Shown one piece after another: positions 33,010-39,987 of a stretch of DNA of 64,000 nt (positions are counted from its first letter, which is position 1; every line of letters begins with the position of its first letter). The position numbers were made by a program, and so were the translations under genes. The DNA comes from Deinococcus betulae (GTDB lineage Bacteria > Deinococcota > Deinococci > Deinococcales > Deinococcaceae). The notes beneath the pieces are model-generated. The model did no database searches, was not told the DNA's origin, and saw only the letters and a program-made list of their open reading frames with translations. The DNA is taken from the NCBI RefSeq assembly GCF_020166395.1, contig NZ_JAIQXU010000007.1, positions 62,001 through 126,000 of the forward strand. The letters run 5' to 3'.

Positions 33010-33303
33010 ATGATTGAGGAACTCAGAGTCATGTCCGAGGCGCTGGCCCTTCAGGACACCTGGGAAGACGAACTGACCACCGAGCAGCGTCAGGCCCTGC
33101 AACAGCTCAAGCAGGATGGTTGGGAAGTCTGGCTGGAGGTCATCACGCACGAGCGGCCTATGACGCTGGTCTTCCACTGGGGCAGGATGGACGACCAGGC
33201 AAGGGAAGACTCCGACCCTGTGCCGTATCCCGGCCCCTGGGCTGAGGCCTTCGAGCAGGGGGTTGAGCAAGTCCAGCACAGGGGCAGGACGCCCCACGCT
33301 TAA
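33010..33303 (+). CDS. Hypothetical protein
   Basis: A 97-aa acidic protein with LTTEQRQALQQLKQDGWEVWLEVITHERPMTLVFHWGR; a short helix pair and two strands can be guessed. No family recognised. GGGTGAGGA before ATG could serve as a weak binding site. It stands alone. Confidence 0.5.
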   Translation: MIEELRVMSEALALQDTWEDELTTEQRQALQQLKQDGWEVWLEVITHERPMTLVFHWGRMDDQAREDSDPVPYPGPWAEAFEQGVEQVQHRGRTPHA

Positions 33304-33399
33304 GGGGGGCGGCAACGTCTGTCCTGCAGGTGTTTCTTGCCTGGGGTGAGCGCTGAGCGCGTCATTCTGCCGTCATCCACCCCTGGATAGTGTCGTGGC

Positions 33400-33633
33400 A
33401 TGTATCTGCACGAAAGCACCCTCTGGGCCATGGCCAAATACCTGGCCGAACTTGATTTCCGAATGCGGTGTCAAAACGGCGAAACGCCCGGCGCCGCCTG
33501 GGACGCGGTGACCGAACGCTTGGCTGAACTGCTCGACACAACGGGGTATAACCTCACGTTCTTTACCCCCGAGTTGAATGTGCTGCGCGAGCAAATGATG
33601 ACTTCGCCGCGCTCTTCTCTGTGTGCAAGTTGA
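33400..33633 (+). CDS. Hypothetical small protein
   Basis: A 77-aa mostly helical protein (STLWAMAKYLAELDFRMR, AWDAVTERLAELLD) without recognisable family. TAGTGT lies 9 bases before the ATG, compatible with a leaderless start. The last 12 residues look random, so the natural end may be earlier or altered. Confidence 0.45.
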   Translation: MYLHESTLWAMAKYLAELDFRMRCQNGETPGAAWDAVTERLAELLDTTGYNLTFFTPELNVLREQMMTSPRSSLCAS

Positions 33634-33743
33634 GCTGTACAGCGGCAGCCCTCAATGCTGCCTCCGTCTTGTTTGTTTCGTCCCAGAGCTGTTGAAAGTG
33701 ACGATCTTTGGCCACATTGGGCTCCGCTTTAGGAGAGGGCCAT

Positions 33744-33768
33744 AAAAAAGCCCCACACAGCGATGGGG
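33744..33768 (-). terminator. Terminator of the minus-strand gene at 33814
   Basis: On the minus strand CCCC-atcgctgtgt-GGGG is followed by CTTTTTT. Confidence 0.65.
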
Positions 33769-33813
33769 CGGCCCTCTCCGCCTTCACTCGGGCGGGGTGT
33801 GTTGTTCGGGTGC

Positions 33814-34488
33814 CTATAGCGTAGAGGGTGGGTGTTCAAAGGGCGTCAACCCATTGGTGGAGTGACCGGCTGGGCAGGACAGTGGCCGCCTACGGCCCCA
33901 TTCTAAGGTTGTGGTGCCATGTCCCACTTTGCGCCCTCCACTCAGTTGTACGGCACGCCGCAGGGCCGCCTCCCATGTCAGGCGCTGAAGGATGCCGATG
34001 CCCAAGAGGTAACCGAGCCGGTCCAACCAACTGCTGGCCCTCACCTGGGACAGGATGCTCAGCCGGTAGCCCTCCGTGGACAGTGCCGAGCAGCGAAACT
34101 CTGTCCAGCCGGATTCCGAATGCTGTTTAAGAGTGCGCAGACGAAAGTGGTCCGGCCCAAGAAAGGCCACCTCCACCCGTGCGCGCCGGCTGCCCAGCAT
34201 CAAAATCTTGAATTGGTCGCCCACTTCGGTCGGTCCCTCTGTGCGGCGCACCCGGCGGAACCACGCCAGCGCCGGCGGTGTCAGGGACGGCAACTGCTGG
34301 AGCATGAGTTGAAGGACCTCTGGGCCAGAGCGCTGCGGCGCAGCCAGATCAATCCAGTACTCCCGGCGCGTTAGGGGGCCGACACCGTCACGCTCATCGG
34401 TTGGGGTCCAGCCGGCTGTTGGAAACCGGAGGATCTTCGTTCTGAACGCACCCCAGAGGAGCGGTGCCAACCACCAACCACGGATCAT
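33814..34488 (-). CDS. DUF1990-like hypothetical protein
   Basis: This 224-aa protein has a central LMLGSRRARVEVAFLGPDHFRLRTLKQHSESGWTEFRCS region and SSWLDRLGYLLGIGILQRLTWEAALRRAV, which resembles DUF1990 (SRPBCC-like fold). The similarity is by eye only. The C-terminus after residue 200 seems unordered. A terminator lies just downstream. Confidence 0.55.
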   Translation of the reverse strand: MIRGWWLAPLLWGAFRTKILRFPTAGWTPTDERDGVGPLTRREYWIDLAAPQRSGPEVLQLMLQQLPSLTPPALAWFRRVRRTEGPTEVGDQFKILMLGSRRARVEVAFLGPDHFRLRTLKQHSESGWTEFRCSALSTEGYRLSILSQVRASSWLDRLGYLLGIGILQRLTWEAALRRAVQLSGGRKVGHGTTTLEWGRRRPLSCPAGHSTNGLTPFEHPPSTL

Positions 34489-34864
34489 GATTGAGTCTCC
34501 TGACTGGGTGCAGAGGGGACATGACAGCCGCGTAAAGTCTCCAGGACCCGATTTGAGGGTGACACCAGTGTTGCGTGAAGTGGTGGCAGGGCGGGTGTCA
34601 CGGGCGCCTCCTCAAGCGCTGCCCATGGTGTCCATGCGAGTCACCGCACACATGAGCGGCACTAGACACAAAAAGCCCCGCACGGGGGCGGGGCAAGGAA
34701 CCGCCTTCACTCGGGCGGGCACTGCTGATTTGGATGGTCTGAGTATGGGGAAGGCCCTATCACAGCGGCATGACATAAAGGGTTGTGGCAGGATTTGAGG
34801 GATGCAACCGTTTGCTCTCAAGGCAAGCCTGCTTCCAGGCTGTACGACATCCTGAGATAGAAGC
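34489..34864. other. Intergenic region, 376 bases
   Basis: No supportable gene. It contains a terminator for the tRNA-like pair (34670-34693) and a hairpin (34700-34718) that is a near copy of one at 33778-33796. Confidence 0.5.
34670..34693 (-). terminator. Terminator for the tRNA-like pair
   Basis: Minus strand: CCCCG-N8-CGGGG followed by CTTTTT. Confidence 0.65.
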
Positions 34865-34935
34865 AGCGCCTCCACGATTCAAACGTGGAACCAACATATC
34901 CAAAATCTGGTGCTCTCCCAATTGAGCTAAGGCGC
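34865..34935 (-). tRNA. Atypical tRNA-like gene, loop reads TTG (Gln?)
   Basis: Acceptor GCGCCTT with GAGGCGC, D-arm GCTC-AATTGGGA-GAGC and T-arm CCACG-TTTGAAT-CGTGG all pair. The anticodon arm CCAGA-TTTTGGA-TATGT has two mismatches in five pairs; its loop gives TTG at positions 34-36 (glutamine). No CCA is encoded. It may be a diverged or degenerate tRNA. Confidence 0.55.
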
Positions 34936-34942
34936 TATGAAT

Positions 34943-35019
34943 TGGGGTGACCGACGGGGATTGAACCCGTGACCTCTCGCTCTACAAGCGAGCGTTCTTC
35001 CGGCTGAACTACAGCCACC
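34943..35019 (-). tRNA. tRNA with GTA anticodon on a His-like body
   Basis: All stems pair: acceptor GTGGCTG with CGGTCAC, D-arm GTTC...GAAC, anticodon stem CTCGC/GCGAG, T-arm ACGGG/CCCGT, then C and encoded CCA. An extra G precedes position 1 and faces C73, the hallmark of tRNA-His, but the loop TTGTAGA reads GTA (tyrosine). The variable loop is short, unlike bacterial tRNA-Tyr. Decoding identity is therefore uncertain. Confidence 0.7.
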
Positions 35020-35232
35020 GACAGAAGAATGCCTGAGGACCCTCGCCTTCGGCGTCGGCCAGGCAGCGTAAGCCAATCGTGCAGGCAGGAAGGCCCTCAG
35101 ATTTCGGCTATGGGTAGGGAACGGTCAGTCGTATCTGCCTTTGCTCACAGATTGCTGGCTCTTCCAGGGCAGCGCCTGTGCGCGCCCGGCGCTCTGTGGC
35201 TGCGGCTGACGCTGGATATGGGCCTGGAGAGC

Positions 35233-36123
35233 CTATGCGCGCCGCCACCATTGTCCGCCAAACACATGCAGGACCAGGCCCGCAAAGACCAGCGCGGCCC
35301 CCAGGACTTTGCCGGGCGGAAAGGCCTCGTGGTACGCCAGGGCGCTGGCGAGAAGACCAAACACTGGCACCAGGAGTGACAGGGGAGCCACGCGGGCCGC
35401 GCCGTGCTGCTGGATGAGCGCGGCCCACACCCCAAAGCCCAGGACGGTGTTGCCCAGGCCCATAAACAGCACAGCGGCCCAGAACCCGGCGCTGCTGTGG
35501 GTGAGGGTGCGTGCCACGGCGTCCCAGCCGTTCGTGAGCCCGGCCAGCAGGGCCAGCGGTACCGGCGGAATCAGGGCGCTCCAGACCACAAGCGAGAACA
35601 TGTTCGCGCCGCCCGAGGCCCGGACCAGCAGGTTGCTCACCGCCCACCCGAGCGCGGCCAGCAGGGTGAGCAGCAGGCTGAGCGCTGTGAGGTCCCCGCC
35701 GGACAGCGCCCCGATAACGCCCATACCGCTGAACGCCAGGGTGATGCCCAGCACCTGCCACGGCTGCACGCGTTCGCCCAGCAAGCGCGCGGCCAGAAGC
35801 GCAGTGAAGAAGGCCTGCATCTGCATCAGCAGAGAACCAAGTCCAGCGCTCATGCCCAGCTGAATGGCCAGGTACAGCAGGCCGAACTGCACCACACCCA
35901 CGGCCAGCCCGTAGCCCCACAGCAGGCGGGCGGGCAGGCGCGGCCTCGGCACAAAGAACACCGCAGGCAGCGCCGCCACCAGAAACCGCAGGGCCGCCAC
36001 CAATAGAGGCGGGGCATCGGCGACGCTCCACTTGATCACGATGAAGTTCACGCCCCAGATGCCTGTGATAAGCAGCGCCAGGAGCAGGGCGCGGGCGTTT
36101 AGTGGAGCAGGGGCACCCGTCAT
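35233..36123 (-). CDS. EamA/DMT superfamily transporter
   Basis: The 296-aa protein has ten hydrophobic helices in two EamA halves (LLALLITGIWGVNFIVIKW at the start, and AALGWAVSNLLVRASGG opening the second half). These proteins export small metabolites or amino acids. Substrate cannot be told from sequence. No operon partner; two unusual tRNAs lie downstream. Confidence 0.92.
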   Translation of the reverse strand: MTGAPAPLNARALLLALLITGIWGVNFIVIKWSVADAPPLLVAALRFLVAALPAVFFVPRPRLPARLLWGYGLAVGVVQFGLLYLAIQLGMSAGLGSLLMQMQAFFTALLAARLLGERVQPWQVLGITLAFSGMGVIGALSGGDLTALSLLLTLLAALGWAVSNLLVRASGGANMFSLVVWSALIPPVPLALLAGLTNGWDAVARTLTHSSAGFWAAVLFMGLGNTVLGFGVWAALIQQHGAARVAPLSLLVPVFGLLASALAYHEAFPPGKVLGAALVFAGLVLHVFGGQWWRRA

Positions 36124-36341
36124 GCGCGGGAGTATACGCTCCGGTTCCGGCTCCCACGTTCAGCACGGCTGGGCATGGCTCGGCCCTGAGTTGAGGTGGG
36201 AGTGGTGCGAGGCAAGGGAGGGTCCAGGCCCCGTAGACGCCCAGCAGATTCAGAGACGACACTTGGTCATGGCAGGTGAGCCTCCCGCGGCTGTGTGGGT
36301 CACTGGGGAACGGTCCTTCAGCTGCTGTCGTATCTCGTGGC

Positions 36342-36503
36342 ATGAGACCAAAAACGAAGCTCCCGTTGAGTCTTGGCATCGGCGTGGCTCTGGGCGTGGC
36401 GGTCGGGACGGCACTCGGCAATATTGGGATTGGTGTCGCGCTTGGTACGGCGCTAGGAGCTGGCATAGGCGCGGCTATGGACGGCAGCAAGAAGAAATCC
36501 TGA
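36342..36503 (+). CDS. Glycine-zipper small membrane protein
   Basis: The 53-aa product has a single long hydrophobic helix with GxxxG spacing (GIGVALGVAVGTALGNIGIG, then ALGTALGAGIGAAM) between short basic ends. Glycine zippers pack membrane helices together. It has no partner but lies 119 bases before the DUF892 gene, both possibly stress-related. Confidence 0.6.
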   Translation: MRPKTKLPLSLGIGVALGVAVGTALGNIGIGVALGTALGAGIGAAMDGSKKKS

Positions 36504-36622
36504 GGCATACCGAAACGGTGAATGGGTGCTAGAGAGTCTTTCTGCCCTATACACAGACCAGATGAAGACCGGTTCACTCGACTGGCGGGCATGGGCGATG
36601 CCGCTCACCCACAGTGCATGAC

Positions 36623-37114
36623 ATGACAACGCTAAAGACGCTGAAAGACCTGTACGTTGAGCAGCTCCGCGACCTGTACTCTGCCGAGACCCAGCTCCTG
36701 GCGGCGCTGCCCAAGATGGCGGCGGCAGCCACGGACATTCAGCTTCAAACAGGCTTTGAACGGCACCTGGACCAGACGCGCGTGCAGGCTCAGCGGCTGG
36801 AGGGGCTCTTCAAGGAGCTGAACCTTGATCCTGGGGGCCACACCTGCAAGGCCATGCAGGGTTTGATTGCTGAAGGCGATGAGATGATCAAACAAGACGC
36901 GATCCCTGCCGTCAAGGATGCCGGTCTGATTGCTTGTGCGCAGCGGGTTGAACATTATGAAATCGCCGGCTACGGCACGGTGGTGCGGTATGCGGAAGTC
37001 CTGCAGCTTCCCCATCACGCTGAGGTACTCCGCACCAGCGAACAGGAAGAAAAGGATGCGGACCTGACCCTGACCGCAGCCGCCACCCCCATCAATCAGG
37101 CGGCGCTGGCCTGA
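36623..37114 (+). CDS. DUF892 (YciE/YciF-type) ferritin-like protein
   Basis: This 163-aa protein shows LKDLYVEQLRDLYSAETQLLAALPKMA, the four-helix bundle with EHYEIAGYGTVVRYAE, typical of DUF892 proteins, which are stress-induced and ferritin-like with a di-metal site. I prefer ATG 36623; a GTG at 36614 is in frame. It is the last host gene before the integrated element. Confidence 0.92.
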   Translation: MTTLKTLKDLYVEQLRDLYSAETQLLAALPKMAAAATDIQLQTGFERHLDQTRVQAQRLEGLFKELNLDPGGHTCKAMQGLIAEGDEMIKQDAIPAVKDAGLIACAQRVEHYEIAGYGTVVRYAEVLQLPHHAEVLRTSEQEEKDADLTLTAAATPINQAALA

Positions 37115-37380
37115 GTGGTGAGATGAAAAGTCTTCTGCAAGTGCAATGGGGAAGACCAACGCCATAGGCGTGACACCATCAGCAGTTCAAAGCATCTGGA
37201 CAGGGAGAAATGCCTGTCCATCTTTCTAGTCTTTGGCCGTCTGCTCTTACCTGATCTTGTTGCCCAGAGTGGAAAGCAGTCCGTTGTCAGAAGAGAAGTC
37301 AGCTCAGCCTGGAAAAACGCTATTGGGGTGGTCCTAGGGGTGTGACTGGAGCAATCAGCAGTGAAGGAAAAAGAAGAAAA

Positions 37381-37404
37381 CCCCGCCTGGGGCGAGGTCT
37401 TTCC
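37381..37404 (-). terminator. Original tRNA-Lys terminator
   Basis: On the minus strand, directly after the tRNA-Lys 3' half, CCTCGCC-cca-GGCGGGG is followed by TTTTC and T-rich sequence. It marks this side as the authentic 3' flank of the target tRNA. Confidence 0.65.
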
Positions 37405-37449
37405 TGGTGGGACGTGTAGGACTTGAACCTACAACCCGCTGATTAAAAG
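37405..37449 (-). repeat. Left attachment repeat (tRNA-Lys 3' half)
   Basis: On the minus strand it reads CTTTTAATC (anticodon TTT), then T-arm GTAGGTTCAAGTCCTAC and ACGTCCCACCA. It equals 59131-59175 base for base. The tRNA 5' half is absent on its 5' side, where sequence of the element begins. Confidence 0.9.
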
Positions 37450-37577
37450 CACAATGCGCGGGTGTTCGACGGGGGAGGCGGTTCTGAGTAGTGCGGAGCT
37501 GGGGCTGCGCTGAGCGCGGATTTCTGGCCTCTATGCATTCTGGCTGGGGCAGGTGGGGTAGGGGTGATTCTGTGGGG

Positions 37578-37589
37578 GGCGTTTGCAAA
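37578..37589 (+). repeat. Putative integrase arm-type site, left
   Basis: GGCGTTTGCAAA, followed by the related AGCGTTTGACA. The same 12-mer occurs 72 bases before the right repeat (59047-59058). Confidence 0.45.
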
Positions 37590-37651
37590 GCGTTTGACAG
37601 CTCCACCCTACTTCACCTCACCCGGCCCGCGCATGGCGTACCATTTAGGGC

Positions 37652-39133
37652 ATGAGCGCACCCCGCCTCCTATCGAGCCCCTCACGTATGAACGTGGGCG
37701 GGTACCGGGTGGCGGTGCGCGGTAGTGGGCTAGCTTTTTGGGGTGAGCATTATTTAGGACAAGTACATAGGGCCGAGGCGTTGCGCCTTAGGCAAACTCT
37801 GGCAGTGGTTTGTGTATGGCCGCCCGCATTAGACGGCACAGTGGCCCCTGACGGCTCGCTGACCCTGCACCCCGAGGCGTGGCGAGCCCGTCATTACAGG
37901 CGGGCTGTCATGTGCGGGGCTGGGGTGTACCGCCTGGGCCTCTGGGCGTTCCTGGCCGCACGGCGGGGCCTGCAGTTCACGGCCCCTGAGCCTGGGACGA
38001 GCCCCCAGCCCCACTGGGTACAGGTGCGCGGCTTTGCTGACATTCCCACCCGTGTAGAGCGGGGCGGCTGGGGCGGCGTGCCTAGAACCATCACCATAGA
38101 GCCCATGAAGTTCTGCACCTTGGACGAGGGCACCGTCCATGAAGGCGGTCTGACCCTCAGCGTGAGCGAGTGGCGCACCCTCGCGCACGCCAACGCAGTG
38201 ATGAAGGGGGCTGGGGTATATCAGGCAGGCCTCTGGGCGTTCCTGGGCAGCGCTCAGCGGGCTCACCCATCTAAGCCCCTACTTGTGCAGCGGGAGAGCG
38301 TCAATAGAGCGCCCGCCTTTCACGACTGGGGGAGCAGATCACAGAAGTTCCACCGGGTATACGTTCAAGGCTGGGAATACAGGCGGGTAGGGAAGCCGCG
38401 CCCGGTTCCGCTGAAATGGGGCATGTGGAAGGCAAGCCCCTGGGCGCGTCAGGGTCTAAGTACATGGGTTGTTGAGCCTGTGGCGTTCCGTTCCCGCCTG
38501 ATGCACGCACGGGGCATATGGGGCTCTGCCGCAGACTTGGCTAAGTTGCCCGCACCGGTTGACTTTCCCCCCGCCCTGAACGCTATGGGCGGCTACGTCG
38601 AGCAGCTCGGGCCATACACCGTGAGCCGTGTGCGGGCCAGTTCCCCCAGGTGGCGCGGTACGGCGAATCACAAGCGCGAGACTCGCATGCTTGCCTTGCT
38701 TGCCTTGCGTGGCGAGGGTTGGAACTGGAGTAATAAGCACGGCTGGAAGTACCCCAAGCTCAAGGGCTTTGCAGATAAGTACCACCGTGAAGTAATGCGG
38801 GCAGGGGGCCCGCGCGTCTGGGCGGGGAACATGGTGCGATTGCTTGACGCGAGCGGCAATGCCCCAGCCATGCGGCGGGATGTGAACAAACGCCTTCGCT
38901 CGCTCGCGGTGTACTACCGTGAAACCCTCGCCCAGATACTCGCGGCGTTCAGGAAACTACGCGGGCAGACCGTCGGGCACGCGCTGGCGCTGTTCCTCTG
39001 TATGGCACGGGCTGCGTACCGCGAGGCATGCAAGCTGGGGCGCAGTCACCGTCCCCGTCGAGCCCCGCGCCCGTGCCGTTCACTTGCAAGGCCAAAACCC
39101 CCAGCCGCCCCCCTCGCACCTCCCGCGCTGTAG
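37652..39133 (+). CDS. Unknown element protein with two internal repeats
   Basis: This 493-aa protein is not recognised. It contains two related segments, residues 52-104 and 146-200, both ending in an alanine/valine helix and GAGVYxxGLWAFL. The middle is Trp/Arg-rich and basic, and the last 40 residues are Pro/Arg-rich. Basic charge suggests nucleic-acid binding. It is the first gene of the element, with TACCAT (37640-37645) 6 bases before its ATG, so it may be leaderless. It runs toward the excisionase-like gene. Confidence 0.65.
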   Translation: MSAPRLLSSPSRMNVGGYRVAVRGSGLAFWGEHYLGQVHRAEALRLRQTLAVVCVWPPALDGTVAPDGSLTLHPEAWRARHYRRAVMCGAGVYRLGLWAFLAARRGLQFTAPEPGTSPQPHWVQVRGFADIPTRVERGGWGGVPRTITIEPMKFCTLDEGTVHEGGLTLSVSEWRTLAHANAVMKGAGVYQAGLWAFLGSAQRAHPSKPLLVQRESVNRAPAFHDWGSRSQKFHRVYVQGWEYRRVGKPRPVPLKWGMWKASPWARQGLSTWVVEPVAFRSRLMHARGIWGSAADLAKLPAPVDFPPALNAMGGYVEQLGPYTVSRVRASSPRWRGTANHKRETRMLALLALRGEGWNWSNKHGWKYPKLKGFADKYHREVMRAGGPRVWAGNMVRLLDASGNAPAMRRDVNKRLRSLAVYYRETLAQILAAFRKLRGQTVGHALALFLCMARAAYREACKLGRSHRPRRAPRPCRSLARPKPPAAPLAPPAL

Positions 39134-39302
39134 TTGCTGCCCAGCGCTCGCCCTCGCGTACACCGTGAGGCGCTGAGCACCGGGGCAGGGTTTCGACGCG
39201 CACGCCCAGCCGTGCCACGCACCTGCCCAGCAACACGCCCAGCGCGGCCCGAACACGCACCATGACACCGGGCACGCCTGCGGTACACCGCGAGGCGCAC
39301 AT

Positions 39303-39599
39303 ATGACCTTGAGCAACACCCCCAGCGGGCACATCCCCCGCACCCCCAGCACTGCCCGGAAACTGAAACAGACCTACACCCTGCAAGAACTCGACACCCT
39401 GCCCGTGCTTGACGTGGCAGAGGTGGCCCAGCTTCTCAGGATTACCCCGGACACCGTGCGGCGCGAGATCAAGGCCGGAAGCCTGCAGGCAGAGAATTAC
39501 GGCAGCGGCACCCGGCCCGTGTACCGCATCCCCCGCGAGGCCCTGCAGCGCTGGCGCGACTCGCGCACCGTGACCCCCGACACTCAGGGGCGCAAATGA
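39303..39599 (+). CDS. Excisionase-like HTH protein
   Basis: The 98-aa protein has VLDVAEVAQLLRITPDTVRREIKAGSLQ and PVYRIPREALQRWRDSR, a MerR-like winged helix of the HTH_17/excisionase type, which bends att DNA to favour excision. Here it lies in the replication half, 18 kb from the integrase gene, so a role in control of replication genes is equally possible. N-terminal 35 residues are Ser/Thr/Pro-rich. Confidence 0.75.
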   Translation: MTLSNTPSGHIPRTPSTARKLKQTYTLQELDTLPVLDVAEVAQLLRITPDTVRREIKAGSLQAENYGSGTRPVYRIPREALQRWRDSRTVTPDTQGRK

Positions 39600-39987
39600 A
39601 AGTGCCCCGCTGGGCGGCGGGGCTGCAGGCGGGCGGGCACTACACCGGTAGCATAACGGAACGGTTGACGGGGGGTGCGTCGCAACGTGCACCCGTTAAA
39701 AACAACCCTCAGAAACCCCTGAAACCCCACCGTCTACTCTCCTATTCGGCTGGGACGGCAAAAAACAGTAGAGGTTTTGGATTTTCAAAACCCCCCCAGT
39801 TTCCCCCCGAAACCTATCCCGCTACTCGCCACCACTCGCCCACCCAGGCGCTCCACGCGCAGAAAGGCGCGCTCAGTCGTGAAAACCTCACGCGGGCCGC
39901 GCTGGGTGCGTGCGGAGTAGGCCGGGGAGTTTCCGGGGGGCGGGTGTTCTACTCCCGGCACACCACCACCCCCAGCGGGGGGCGCTC
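39600..39987. other. Repeat-rich region before the replication gene (possible origin)
   Basis: No gene is visible. It has repeats of the type GAAACCCC (CAGAAACCCC, TGAAACCCCA, CCGAAACCTA), a GGTTTT-N8-AAAACC hairpin (39773-39792), and 22 bases at 39755-39776 that recur inverted at 57438-57459 before the integrase gene. Iteron-like repeats next to a replication gene suggest an origin. Confidence 0.45.

Noticed and set aside
35108..36592. 494-codon minus-strand frame over the EamA gene
   Set aside because: Another frame of the transporter region; no domain and Arg/Pro-rich.
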